A stretch of DNA of 64,000 nucleotides from Bradyrhizobium amphicarpaeae (GCF_002266435.3 NZ_CP029426.2:4866001-4930000); one strand, 5' to 3'; shown: positions 1-9,080, counted from the first letter of the stretch. Numbers and translations are program-made. The notes: generated from the letters alone by a model not told the origin.

Positions 1-429
1 GTGCTCGGGCAAATCCTTTGGCAGACCGACGCCCTCGACCACGTAGAGCGTCAACAGCTCGATGTCAGAGCCTTCGAGCAGAAACTCGATCGGCGTGTTG
101 CCGCCCATGTCGATGTCGGCTGCAAGCGCGAGCACGCGCAGGCCCGGCTTCGGAGCCGCGCTCGGCGTGCGAAACAATTGGTGGAAGGCCAGCACCTCCG
201 ACTGGATCGCAAGCCCCTGTTCCTTGTCGCCGAGCAGCTGGGTGATCAACGACAGATCCAGCCCTTCGCCCGCGAGCGCCGTCCCCGCCGCGATCCGCGT
301 CAGCAGCTGGTCGCGCAATGGATGCAGGTCGACACCTTCAAAGGCCTGGCGCGTCAGCTGCGCGAAGCCGATGCGATCGGCATAGTTCGCTGTTGTCATG
401 CAAAGCGGCGCGGAAACCGGATGCTGCAT
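1..429 (-). CDS. Partial protein of unknown function, end of flagellar-linked cassette
   Basis: Only the first 143 codons are present; the gene runs off the left edge. I do not recognise the family. The first 80 or so residues look mainly helical, then comes a proline-rich linker and a strand-like stretch beginning LRVLALAADIDMGG that could open a Rossmann-like or ATP-grasp-like domain; this is only an impression. The ATG at 429-427 is preceded by GAGG, and the upstream PLP-enzyme gene stops at 433-431, one base away, so the two are very probably co-transcribed and translationally coupled. A second ATG at 399 is possible. It is the third gene of a cassette that follows flgL. The 166-codon opposite-strand frame over the same bases is a shadow. 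Confidence 0.6.
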   Translation of the reverse strand, partial: MQHPVSAPLCMTTANYADRIGFAQLTRQAFEGVDLHPLRDQLLTRIAAGTALAGEGLDLSLITQLLGDKEQGLAIQSEVLAFHQLFRTPSAAPKPGLRVLALAADIDMGGNTPIEFLLEGSDIELLTLYVVEGVGLPKDLPEH

Positions 430-430
430 C

Positions 431-2080
431 TCAGACCTCGAGCGCGGAGTTTGCCGGTACGGCCGCGACCGCGCCACGGTCGAGCAGCAGTTCGATCTTG
501 ACCAGGACATGGGCGATGCGATCGAGAATTTCCTGCACGTTGCGTTGCGCCTGCGCGATGTCGGGCGACCAGGCCTCGGTCACGAGCCGCGCGCCGACGC
601 AGAGGCGCAGCACGGCCTGCGGCGCCTCGTCCTGCCGCTCCAGCCGTACCGGCTGGCCGACCAGGCAGCGCTGCACGGCGACTTGCCGGTCCGCAGCGCT
701 GCCGCCGATCGCCTCGTTCATGTCAAGCGCCAGCGCCCGATGGACGGCCCCGGTCTCGGCGATGGAGACCGGCTTGCCGTCGCGCAGCAGGATGAACGGA
801 AAGATCGTGGTTTGTGCAAATTCCTCATCATCCGCGCCGGCGGTCCCGATCGCGGATCGGACGGGGCGCAGCGACGGCGACAACGCGATCATGCTGTCGA
901 TGCCGGCGGCAAGCTCGGCGAGCACCTTGGCGCGGAAAGCCCCGGGTACGGCGTAGTAGCGGCCGATCTCGGCCAGTGCCGCTTCCCAGCGCAGCCATTG
1001 ACCGAAGTTCGGACGGCGTTCGAAGCGCGAACGCAGCGCTGTCCAGGCCACCGGCCAATCGCAACGGCCGGCGTAATCGAAGATACCAGGCGCGATCCTC
1101 TCGACCCGGTCGAACGACCGCGAAAGGCCCTTCGGCACCAGCACGGCACCGCTGAAGGCAGGTCCACCGAAGAATTTCGAGCCAGACATCAGCACCATAT
1201 AGCCGCGGTCGAGATAGGAGCGCAGCCGGCGGCGGCCGAGCCGGGCCTGGCAGGCATCGACGACGATCTGGACCTTGCGCGGCCAGCGCCGCGCGATCTC
1301 GTCGAGACAGGCCTCGCTCGGTGCGCGCCAGCCTAGCTTCGATGCATCCATGATCTGGAGCAGCACGGGCGCGCCTCGCGCAATTGTGGCCTCGATCGCA
1401 CGCAGCACCGCGGCATCGATGTCCGCGCGCATCGCGATCCCGGGCGCGGCCCCGAGCAGCGGCAGCGTAACGCTGGCGCCGGCGAGCCCTGCGACCGCAC
1501 CGTCCTTGCGAACCGCAAGGCCGCTCGCCGTCATCGAGCTGAAATGGTGCCCGCGGGCGGTGTGGATCGTCCCGCTTCCGGTCTGGTCGGCGCCGACCAC
1601 GATCGTCACCGGCGGCGCCCCGAGCAACACACGCGCCAGGAACAAGGCGTGGAGCTGTGAATCCGTGCCGGAGGGCGAGAACACGATGTCGATGCGCGCA
1701 GCGAGCTGGAGATGGCCGCGCAGCTCGTCCCGCATGTCCTCGCAGCGCGCGTCGAAGGCGATCTCTACCTCGTCGAACAGGCATTTGTGCATCAGCTCTT
1801 CACGCGCCAGCGCGGCACGGTCGTAAGCCGCGTGCGAGATCGTCGATGCGGTCGAGGAGGCGAAATTCCAGATCTCCGGCGCCGGCGAAGCCGCACAGCC
1901 ATAGCCGTTGACGCGATCCCTGGCGTCGAGCGCCAGCCGCGGATCGCCGCCGGAGACGAGCAGCGTGTCCAATGGTGTGAAGAGATCGCGCAGGCGATAA
2001 CGCGAGCCGCCGTCGGGGACGGGCTCCTGACCTGACAGACGGGATGCGCCGGCGCTCATCCCGGAAGGCTCACGCCGCAT
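431..2080 (-). CDS. PLP-dependent fold-type I enzyme, cysteine-desulfurase/aminotransferase-like
   Basis: 549 residues. The middle of the protein has the fold-type I layout: an Asp-containing VVDACQ motif for the pyridine nitrogen, then SGSKFFGGP with the likely Schiff-base lysine at about residue 302. The order resembles class V aminotransferases or PLP lyases, but the sequence is divergent and I cannot name a substrate. About 100 C-terminal residues after the catalytic part look like an extra helical domain. The start at 2080 overlaps the upstream glycosyltransferase stop by 11 bases; an ATG at 2059 (MSAGAS) is an alternative and neither has a strong ribosome site. Its place between a glycosyltransferase-like gene and an unknown gene behind flgL suggests a role in making or attaching a modification, which is inference. 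Confidence 0.65.
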   Translation of the reverse strand: MRREPSGMSAGASRLSGQEPVPDGGSRYRLRDLFTPLDTLLVSGGDPRLALDARDRVNGYGCAASPAPEIWNFASSTASTISHAAYDRAALAREELMHKCLFDEVEIAFDARCEDMRDELRGHLQLAARIDIVFSPSGTDSQLHALFLARVLLGAPPVTIVVGADQTGSGTIHTARGHHFSSMTASGLAVRKDGAVAGLAGASVTLPLLGAAPGIAMRADIDAAVLRAIEATIARGAPVLLQIMDASKLGWRAPSEACLDEIARRWPRKVQIVVDACQARLGRRRLRSYLDRGYMVLMSGSKFFGGPAFSGAVLVPKGLSRSFDRVERIAPGIFDYAGRCDWPVAWTALRSRFERRPNFGQWLRWEAALAEIGRYYAVPGAFRAKVLAELAAGIDSMIALSPSLRPVRSAIGTAGADDEEFAQTTIFPFILLRDGKPVSIAETGAVHRALALDMNEAIGGSAADRQVAVQRCLVGQPVRLERQDEAPQAVLRLCVGARLVTEAWSPDIAQAQRNVQEILDRIAHVLVKIELLLDRGAVAAVPANSALEV

Positions 2081-2846
2081 CGGCCGCAGCCGCCGGCGCG
2101 AATTGCGATGCGATGTCGCCGTGGAACACCGACGGCCCGACGTGATCGAGCGAGCTCTGGATGTCGGCCCAGATCTCGCCGCCGATGCCGGTCCAGCGCT
2201 TGCAGAAGGCGAAGTCCTCGGAAAGATACGTGCCGGTCGCCGGGTCGATCATGCATTCGAACAGCGCAAACCGGTTCTGGCTCGCAGCCAGCGTGTCGTG
2301 CGAATGCTCGCGGAAGAACTGCAAGGCCGCATAGTCCGGATGGCGGCACATCGTCTCCAGCGCCTGGCGCCGGATCATCAGGAAGCCGGTGCCGGCATAG
2401 CGCACGCGGGTGAAGCCGTTGACGACGACGATGCGGTCGGGATCCTCGATCTCGAGCACGTAGTCGAGCGAGGCTGCCGGCACGTCAGTGCGGCCGGATT
2501 GAATCGCCCGCGCCGCCTTGTCCCAATTGACGCGCTTGATCGGATAGCAGCCGGCGACGACATCCGCGCCGCATTCGATCAGCCGGAACACCTGCTCCGG
2601 CTTGAAGCCGATATCGGCGTCGATGAACAGGAAATGTGTCGCCCTGGGATCGTCCAGGAACATCGCGACCAGGTTTGCCCGCGCGCGGGTAATCAGCGCA
2701 TCGCCGTCGCGCAGCAGCACCTTCAGCTCGAGGTTGGACATGCCGTGCACGGCCCGCTGCAGCGCGAAGATCGAGCTCGCATAGATGCTCGACACCTGCC
2801 CGCCGAAGCACGGCGTTGCCACCACCAATTGCATCTTGTCCGACAT
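2070..2846 (-). CDS. Glycosyltransferase-like protein (GT-A fold)
   Basis: 258 residues with no signal peptide or membrane segment. The N-terminus (LVVATPCFGG) and the acidic FLFIDADIGF motif match nucleotide-diphospho-sugar transferases of GT-A type, in which the DxD binds metal and sugar nucleotide. A second conserved-looking patch is AGTGFLMIRR, followed by YLSEDFAFCKRW with acidic residues typical of the acceptor side. Product and acceptor are unknown; flagellin or hook-protein glycosylation is a reasonable guess from its place directly downstream of flgL. The gene begins 71 bases after the flgL stop, and the gap contains a CtrA-like motif, so it may have its own promoter as well as read-through from flgE-flgK-flgL. 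Confidence 0.75.
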   Translation of the reverse strand: MSDKMQLVVATPCFGGQVSSIYASSIFALQRAVHGMSNLELKVLLRDGDALITRARANLVAMFLDDPRATHFLFIDADIGFKPEQVFRLIECGADVVAGCYPIKRVNWDKAARAIQSGRTDVPAASLDYVLEIEDPDRIVVVNGFTRVRYAGTGFLMIRRQALETMCRHPDYAALQFFREHSHDTLAASQNRFALFECMIDPATGTYLSEDFAFCKRWTGIGGEIWADIQSSLDHVGPSVFHGDIASQFAPAAAADAA

Positions 2847-2895
2847 CGACGGCTCCGCCCCGCTCCAATCCTCACCAAGAGGTAAAGAGGCATGG

Positions 2896-2911
2896 TTAAC
2901 GGCGCCTTAAC
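2896..2911. promoter_or_regulatory. CtrA-like binding motif between flgL and the glycosyltransferase gene
   Basis: The bases TTAACGGCGCCTTAAC fit the alphaproteobacterial CtrA consensus TTAA-N7-TTAAC exactly, and the opposite strand also fits (TTAA, seven bases, TTAAC). The site lies about 50 bases upstream of the glycosyltransferase ATG at 2846, so it could activate a separate promoter for the cassette downstream of flgL. CtrA control of flagellar genes is well established in alphaproteobacteria; binding here is predicted from the motif only. Confidence 0.55.
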
Positions 2912-2917
2912 GCGTCC

Positions 2918-4801
2918 TTACAGGAACTTGACGAGCGAGAGCTGCGCGAGATTCGAGGTCACCTGGTAGGACGCCTGGAGCGCGTTCTGGAGCGCCAGCA
3001 GCTGGCTCGCGACCTGGTCGGGCGAGGCCGATTCCGCCTGGTCGATGATGGTCTGGAGCTGCGCCTTGGCTTGGGTCTGGCGCGTGCTCGCATCCTTCAT
3101 CGTGTTCTGGGCCATCGCGATGTCGGTCTGGATGTCCTCGATGCGCTGCTGGCCGGGCTGCTGGGTCAGCGCCTGGGTGGTGCGCAGGCTCAGCGCGGCG
3201 ACCTGCCCGCCCGAATACTGCCCGGTCGGCGAAGTCGAGAAGGTCCCGAACACCGCGGTCGCCTGCAACAACTGGCGGATCGCGTCCTCGTTCGCCTGGG
3301 CGCCGTATTGGACCGAGACGGAATCGTCGACCCGCGCCATCGCGGTGGAGCGCGCCGAGCCGGGCCCGTCATTGCCGAGGTACCATTTCACCGTATTGGC
3401 CGAGCCGTTGACCAGCGTCGTCGCAGAGCTCGCCGGCGAGGAGCCGACGCGCAGCGGCGGCTGGCTGGCGGTCACGGGCGTCGCGCTGAAGCCGAGCGAA
3501 CCGAGCGCCCCCGTATTCGAGCTCGTGATATTCAGACTCGCGGCATCGTCGGTGTTGATCGTGATCGAGCCGCCGTGGACCGTCGAGGGCTTCGACGTCC
3601 CCGTGATCTGGTCGATCTTGCCGAGCAGATTCTGGATGCTGTCGGTGACGTTGAGCTGGTTGCCGGTCGCGCCCGACGCCACGAAGGTGAGCGTGGTGCC
3701 GTTGACGGTGATGGTGTCGCCCGCAACGAAGCCCGGCGAGATCGAGTCCGACGGGCTCGCGCCCGACAGCGCCGTTGCACCGCTGATCGGTGCGGGCGGG
3801 GCCGCCTGGTTGGCCTTGGCCGTGCCGATCGCCGAGCTTGCGGTGTTGAAGAAATTGTCGCCGGCGACGATCGCGGATGCCGCCACCAGCGACGTGTTGG
3901 CGAGTTTCGTGATCGCGGTGTTCAGCGCGGTGTTGAGGCTGTTGGCGGTGTTGGTCGGATTGACGGGCGTGCTGGCGTCGATCGCGAAGCTACCTAATGG
4001 CGTCGGCGTGGCTGTCGAGGCGGTCAGGTCGATCTGCTCGGTCGTGCCGTCCGGCAGCGTGAACTGCACGCTTAGCTTGTCGCCATTGTTCGGGTTGACG
4101 CCGTTGAGATCGACCGAAAACGACACCGGCGAGCCGCTCGGGCCGGTGATGGTCGCGCCCGTCAGGGTCGAGGACACCGCCTTGAGCTTGAGCCCGAACG
4201 GCGATCCGGCGGCGTCCTCCGACACCTGGACCGAGCTCGGCGTCGGCTGCGTCTGCACCAGGCGGCCCATGCCGTTGGCGCCGAGGTCGGCGGCCTGGCG
4301 CTCCGCCATTACGGTCTTGAACCCCGCCTGCGTCGTGGTGCCGTTGATGATGTCGCCGGCATCCGCGACCGACTGCGTGTTGACGGCGGTTCCGGAGAAC
4401 AGATAGCGGTTGCCGGTCTGGGTGTTGAGCACGCCGACCATCGAGCCGAACTGGGCGGCGGCGGTGTTCTGCGCGATGGTCTGGCCGTTGACGTTGAGAT
4501 CCTGCGCGGTGTTCGCCGCGCCGGTCTGCACCGTGCTGCGGATCTTGGTCAGCGATTGCAGCGCGGTGTTGGCGAGATTGATGCTGACATTGACGTTGGT
4601 GATCGTGTCGGTATAGCCAGCGATGTTGGAGAGCTGCGCGCGCCCGGCGATCGCGAAGCCCTCGTTGGTGCCCATCCCGGAATAGTTCTGCGACAGCTTG
4701 CCGGTCGAGAGCTGCGTCGACAGGTCGGTGAGCTGCTGATTGATATTGCGGATCTGCGAGCCGAGAACCGACGAAGAATAGTTGATGCTGCTGATCGACA
4801 T
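2918..4801 (-). CDS. flgL: Flagellar hook-associated protein 3, FlgL
   Basis: 627 residues. FlgL forms the outer hook-filament junction ring. The N-terminal 140 residues have the flagellin-type coiled-coil pattern (LSTQLSTGKLSQNYSGM) and the C-terminal 90 residues have the matching helix that ends QLSLVKFL. Order flgE-flgK-flgL supports the call. At 627 residues it is about twice the enteric FlgL, because of a large Ala/Thr/Ser/Gly-rich central insertion. Within the insertion a module around ITVNGTTLTFVASGATG also occurs in FlgE of the same operon. The ATG at 4801 follows the flgK stop by 21 bases. No signal peptide, as expected for export through the flagellar secretion system. Confidence 0.92.
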   Translation of the reverse strand: MSISSINYSSSVLGSQIRNINQQLTDLSTQLSTGKLSQNYSGMGTNEGFAIAGRAQLSNIAGYTDTITNVNVSINLANTALQSLTKIRSTVQTGAANTAQDLNVNGQTIAQNTAAAQFGSMVGVLNTQTGNRYLFSGTAVNTQSVADAGDIINGTTTQAGFKTVMAERQAADLGANGMGRLVQTQPTPSSVQVSEDAAGSPFGLKLKAVSSTLTGATITGPSGSPVSFSVDLNGVNPNNGDKLSVQFTLPDGTTEQIDLTASTATPTPLGSFAIDASTPVNPTNTANSLNTALNTAITKLANTSLVAASAIVAGDNFFNTASSAIGTAKANQAAPPAPISGATALSGASPSDSISPGFVAGDTITVNGTTLTFVASGATGNQLNVTDSIQNLLGKIDQITGTSKPSTVHGGSITINTDDAASLNITSSNTGALGSLGFSATPVTASQPPLRVGSSPASSATTLVNGSANTVKWYLGNDGPGSARSTAMARVDDSVSVQYGAQANEDAIRQLLQATAVFGTFSTSPTGQYSGGQVAALSLRTTQALTQQPGQQRIEDIQTDIAMAQNTMKDASTRQTQAKAQLQTIIDQAESASPDQVASQLLALQNALQASYQVTSNLAQLSLVKFL

Positions 4802-4822
4802 GTTTCAGAGCCCCGTTACTTG

Positions 4823-6706
4823 TTACAGTTGAGCCTGGATCAACGTGTTCATCATGCTCTGCACCACCGACATCACGTGCGCGTTGGCGGCGTAGGCATT
4901 CTGCAGCTGGATCAGGTTCGACATCTCGGAGTCGAGGTTGACGCTGGAGGTCGAGTTGAACTTGGCCTGCAGCGTCGAGACCACGACGCTCTGGCCCTGC
5001 TGCAACTGGGTCGCCTGGCTCGCGCTGTTGGCCTGGACGCTCAGGAATTGCTGCAGATAGTTCGAGACGCTGCCGGTGAAGGGCTGGTTGGCCGAGCCGA
5101 GGCCGGTCGCCGGCGAATAGGAGAACACAGCGTTGGTGAGCTGCGAATAGAGGTAGTCCGGACGCGTGGTGTCGCCCGCGGGGGTAACGGGCGAGGTGTT
5201 GTAGACCGACATCCTCGTAGGATCGGCGACCAGCTGCGTGTTCACCGCGATGCGTCCGGCAAGGCCGGTCATCTGCGAGCCTGAGGACGTGATCGCGCCG
5301 GTGTAGAGCGCCTGACCGCCGTCCGTGAACACCGCAAGCTGCGGATTGCCCGAGGTCAGCGCCGAGATGGTCTTGGTCGTCGAGGCCGAATTGACCTTGG
5401 CGAGACCGGAATTGTCGTCCGTGACCCGCAGGGTCGTGGCGGTCGCCGGAGCCGGGGCCGCGGAGAAGCTCAGGTGCGAGGTCGAGAGCGCGGTGTTGAG
5501 CGCAGCGGCGATCGCGCTCATGCCGCCGGTGAAGTTCACGCCGATCCGCATCGGGTTGGCGTTGGGCGCGTTCTGCAGCGGCAGCGCCGCCGGATCGGTC
5601 ACGTTGACCAGCGTGATCTGGCGCTGCGTATTGGTGGTCGTATCGGTGTAGGTGAAGTTCGCGGTGTTGCCCGGCAACGCACCGGCGAGATCGATGTCGA
5701 AGCCGGCGGGCGAGCCCGACACAGTGCTGCCGGCGGTGGTCTTATCCGACAGCGCGCTCGCCATCGTCGCGGCGAGCTGGTCGATCTGGTTCTGGGCCTG
5801 CACCAGCGTCTGGTCGCGCAGCTTCAGATCGGCGGCGATCTGCCCCGACGAAACCACGTTGTTGGCGACGACGTCGACCTTAGAGCCGTTCGGCAGCACG
5901 ATGTTGAGCGCGCCGACACCGGACTTGGCGGGATCTATGTCGTAGAGCTTGGTCGCCGACAGCGCGCCCGCCGAAGCGAAGGTGAATTGCGAAGCCAGGC
6001 CCGCACCGACCAGCTGGATGCCCGTCGTGGTATAGATGTTGGCCTGGTTCGAACCGTCGGTGGTGACGCGCACGTCGACATATTTCGACAACGTGTTGAT
6101 GGCCTGGTCGCGCTGGTCCATCAGGGTCGCAGCCGAAGGGTCGTTCGCCGACAGTCCCTGCAGCCTGGTGTTGATATCGGCGACCGTCTGCATCGCGGCG
6201 TTGGCGGCCTGGGCCGAATTGCCGAGATCCTGCTCGACATTCGACCGCAGCGACTGGATGCCCTTGGTGGTGACGTTGAGCTGGGTGGCCAGCGCCTGCG
6301 CCGCGCCGAGCGCAACGGTTTGCGCCGACGAGGCGCCCGAGCTGGTCGACAGCGCCTGCAGCGCGGTGGTGAAATTGTTCAGCGCGGTTTCGAGCGTGCC
6401 GCTGTTGCCGGGCGTGCCATAGACATTCTGAAGCTGCTTCAGGATGCTGGCCATCTGGTCGGCATAGCCGCTGCCGCCGGTCTCGGTGCGCAGCTGATTC
6501 AATACATAGGTGTCGAGCTCCCGGCTGACGCCGGTCGTCATCGCCGTCGAGCCGAAATCGCCGGTGGTGACCTCGATCTGGTTCGGGGTCTGGACGACGT
6601 AACCCGGCGTCTGCGAATTCGCGACGTTCGAGGAGACGATCGAGAGCGCGGCCTGGTTGGCACGCAGACCGCTCATCGCACTGGCGAGGGCTGAACTCAA
6701 ACCCAT
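4823..6706 (-). CDS. flgK: Flagellar hook-associated protein 1, FlgK
   Basis: 627 residues. FlgK forms the inner hook-filament junction ring. The N-terminus MGLSSALASAMSGLRANQAA with VSSNVANSQTPGY is the basal-body rod/hook signature, and the C-terminus NLDSEMSNLIQLQNAYAANA is the classic FlgK helix. The middle is low-complexity Ala/Thr/Asn-rich sequence, typical of variable surface domains. It lies 35 bases downstream of flgE and 21 bases upstream of flgL on the same strand. No separate promoter is apparent, so it is probably transcribed from the sigma-54 promoter in front of flgE. Confidence 0.95.
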   Translation of the reverse strand: MGLSSALASAMSGLRANQAALSIVSSNVANSQTPGYVVQTPNQIEVTTGDFGSTAMTTGVSRELDTYVLNQLRTETGGSGYADQMASILKQLQNVYGTPGNSGTLETALNNFTTALQALSTSSGASSAQTVALGAAQALATQLNVTTKGIQSLRSNVEQDLGNSAQAANAAMQTVADINTRLQGLSANDPSAATLMDQRDQAINTLSKYVDVRVTTDGSNQANIYTTTGIQLVGAGLASQFTFASAGALSATKLYDIDPAKSGVGALNIVLPNGSKVDVVANNVVSSGQIAADLKLRDQTLVQAQNQIDQLAATMASALSDKTTAGSTVSGSPAGFDIDLAGALPGNTANFTYTDTTTNTQRQITLVNVTDPAALPLQNAPNANPMRIGVNFTGGMSAIAAALNTALSTSHLSFSAAPAPATATTLRVTDDNSGLAKVNSASTTKTISALTSGNPQLAVFTDGGQALYTGAITSSGSQMTGLAGRIAVNTQLVADPTRMSVYNTSPVTPAGDTTRPDYLYSQLTNAVFSYSPATGLGSANQPFTGSVSNYLQQFLSVQANSASQATQLQQGQSVVVSTLQAKFNSTSSVNLDSEMSNLIQLQNAYAANAHVMSVVQSMMNTLIQAQL

Positions 6707-6741
6707 GTTGACTAGCCGCCTTTGGTTACGTCACGCGCCGA

Positions 6742-9000
6742 TCAGCGCAATACGTTCAAGAGGTCCTGCACCATCGAATTCGCGGTCGTGATCACCTTGG
6801 TGTTGGCCGAGTAGGCCTGCTGGGTCACGATCAGCTTGGTGAATTCGTCGGCGATGTCGGTGTTCGAGCCTTCCAGCGACGAGCCGCTGATGCTCCCCGA
6901 TGCGCCGTCGATCGCGGGCCCCGACTGGTCGGTCGCCGCATACGCGCCGCCGTCCATCGCCTTCAGGTAGTTGGTGCCGTTGAAATGCGACAGCGAGACC
7001 TGCGCGAGGTTGAGGTTCTGGCCGTTGGAGAAGGTGCCGACCACGAGGCCGCTGTTGTTGACGGCGACCGAGCGAAGCTGGCCCGCGGCGTAGCCGTTCT
7101 GGGTGATGGTGTTGATGGTCACCGCGCCGCTGGTAGAGGCGTATTGCGTCAGCCCGCCGGTGGAGATGTTGAAGGCGACCGAGCCGAGCGACTGGCCGCT
7201 GACGCTGACATTGTTGATGGTGATGCCCGAGCCGCTCGGCGTGGTCAGCGAGCCGTCACTGGCGAAGGTGAAGGCCTGGCCCGTATTGACCCAGCCGACC
7301 GTGGTGCCGGTCGCGTTCGGATCGGTCTGGTAGAACAAATTCCAGCTGTCGGAGTGACCTGCGCCCAGCGAGGCGCTGTCGGTCTTGGCCCAGCGCAATT
7401 GCAGGTTCACTGGCGTACCGGCCGCATTGTAGGCGGTCACCGCGCCGCCGCTGATCGATTCCTTGGTGAAGGTTGCGACGTCGTTGCCGATCACGCCGCC
7501 GGTGCCCGCGGTGCCGCCGCCGTTACGATTCTTGGTGATGGTGGAGGTGAAACCGAGCGCGGCAAAGGCGGCGCTGTTGGAACTGGACACCGACAGATTT
7601 GACACGGTGCCCGTGTTCAACGTGATCACACCACTGGTGCTGACGGACGAGCCGGTCGCGCCGGAGAGCGCATCGATCTTGCCGAGCAGCGTCGTGATGT
7701 TGTCGGTGATGTTGATCTGGTTCGGACCGGTCGCGCCCGAAGCCATGAATGTCAGCGTCTGGCCGTTGACGGTGATCGTGTCGGCAGGTGGGCCCGCCGA
7801 AAAGCCGGAGGAGAGGACCTGGGCGCCGCCTGCCGTCGCGCTGCCGCTCAGCAGTGTCGATCCCGAGATCGCGGGCGAGGACAGCACGTTGCCGCCGCGC
7901 GTCACGCTGGTGATGCCGAGCGCCGTGGCTGCGGTGCCGCTGTTCACCGCCACGTCCGTGCTGGTGCCGCTCGAAATCACGATGTTGCCGCTGGCGCTCA
8001 ACGAAGCGGTGACGCCGGCGCCGCCAGCATTCTGGATCGCGGTCAGAATGTCCTGGACCGTCGCCGGCGTGCCGGCGCCCAGGCCGATGGTCGAGTTGGT
8101 GCCGAGTGTGACGGTGTTGCCCGCGTTGAAGGTGATCGTGTTGCCGTTGATCGTCAGCGTCTGGCCGCTCAGCGCGGTGAGGATGCTCGATGCCAGATGC
8201 GTGCCGACGGCATTGTCCAGTGACGTCGTCGTCGATGCCACGGCCGCCGAGTTGTTCTGCAGAGCCACCGACCCGGTGTTGGTCGTCGACGAATAGGGCG
8301 AGCGGACGTTGCCCGTGGCCGCGGCGCCCGAGGCGGTGTTGTTGGTGTAAGGCGCGGGCGGCGTGCCGACCGGCAGCGGGTTGGCAGCGAAATCCGACGG
8401 GTTGATGCCGCCGGCCGCCAGCAGCGACCCGGTCCCGGCGGTCGAGCTCGCTGCAGTGTTCGGCTGGGTCGGCAGGTTTGCCGCGTACTGGATCGAAGTG
8501 GTCGCCTGGGCGGGAATGAAGTTATTCTGGAATTTCAGGACGTTCGCCACATTGCCGGTCGGGTTGCCGGTCTTGGGGTCGACCGTGACGCCCATCAAAT
8601 AATAGCCGGCGCCGTTGACCAGATTGCCGTTGGCATTGAGCTGGAAGTCGCCACGCCGCGTGTAATAGGTGACGCCGCTGAACACCGGCACGTTGTCCAC
8701 GATGCCGGTCGCCTTCTGGATCGAGAAAAAGCCGTCGCCGGTGATGGCCATGTTGGTGGCGACGGTGGAGCCGGAGATCGTGCCCTGCGTGGTGATCGTG
8801 GCCTTGGCGTTGGCCGTCACGCCGCCCGCGACCTGCTTGCTCGGAACCGAGGAGTCGGGAATGAGATCGACGAAGCTGGTGCCGATGCCCTTGTAACCGG
8901 TGGTGGATGAGTTCGCGATGTTGCCGGAAATGTTCTGCAGCGCGTAGGACTGCGCCTGCAGGCCACCCACCGAGGTGTTCATTGCATCGAAGATACCCAT
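6742..9000 (-). CDS. flgE: Flagellar hook protein FlgE, long form
   Basis: 752 residues from the ATG at 9000, preceded by GGAGA about eight bases away. An upstream in-frame start at 9075 is rejected because a sigma-54 promoter lies at 9064-9080. The N-terminus (MGIFDAMNTSVGGLQAQSYA, ISGNIANSSTTGYKG) and C-terminus (DIADEFTKLIVTQQAYSANT) are the rod/hook signatures. It is much longer than the enteric hook protein (about 400 residues), with a Gly/Ser/Thr/Asn-rich middle. The middle contains two related modules around LTINGNTITF and ITVNGQTLTFMASGATG, the second also present in FlgL. It builds the hook that joins rod and filament. Likely first gene of flgE-flgK-flgL. Confidence 0.93.
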   Translation of the reverse strand: MGIFDAMNTSVGGLQAQSYALQNISGNIANSSTTGYKGIGTSFVDLIPDSSVPSKQVAGGVTANAKATITTQGTISGSTVATNMAITGDGFFSIQKATGIVDNVPVFSGVTYYTRRGDFQLNANGNLVNGAGYYLMGVTVDPKTGNPTGNVANVLKFQNNFIPAQATTSIQYAANLPTQPNTAASSTAGTGSLLAAGGINPSDFAANPLPVGTPPAPYTNNTASGAAATGNVRSPYSSTTNTGSVALQNNSAAVASTTTSLDNAVGTHLASSILTALSGQTLTINGNTITFNAGNTVTLGTNSTIGLGAGTPATVQDILTAIQNAGGAGVTASLSASGNIVISSGTSTDVAVNSGTAATALGITSVTRGGNVLSSPAISGSTLLSGSATAGGAQVLSSGFSAGPPADTITVNGQTLTFMASGATGPNQINITDNITTLLGKIDALSGATGSSVSTSGVITLNTGTVSNLSVSSSNSAAFAALGFTSTITKNRNGGGTAGTGGVIGNDVATFTKESISGGAVTAYNAAGTPVNLQLRWAKTDSASLGAGHSDSWNLFYQTDPNATGTTVGWVNTGQAFTFASDGSLTTPSGSGITINNVSVSGQSLGSVAFNISTGGLTQYASTSGAVTINTITQNGYAAGQLRSVAVNNSGLVVGTFSNGQNLNLAQVSLSHFNGTNYLKAMDGGAYAATDQSGPAIDGASGSISGSSLEGSNTDIADEFTKLIVTQQAYSANTKVITTANSMVQDLLNVLR

Positions 9001-9063
9001 AACTTTGTCTCCAAATCCGATCTCGGCGGCCGGTCGACCAGGGCCGCAGTCGGAGGAGACATT

Positions 9064-9080
9064 CGCAAAGGCCATGCCAA
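9064..9080 (-). promoter_or_regulatory. Sigma-54 (-24/-12) promoter for flgE
   Basis: Read on the minus strand, TTGGCATGGCCTTTGCG matches the RpoN consensus TGGCAC-N5-TTGC, with GG and GC elements ten bases apart. Transcription would begin near 9053, giving a leader of about 53 bases before the flgE ATG at 9000. RpoN control of hook genes is known for polar flagella in Caulobacter and other bacteria. Confidence 0.75.

Noticed and set aside
8998..9075. Upstream flgE start at 9075
   Set aside because: Would place the sigma-54 promoter inside the coding sequence, while the start at 9000 has a ribosome site and the conserved MGIFDAM N-terminus.
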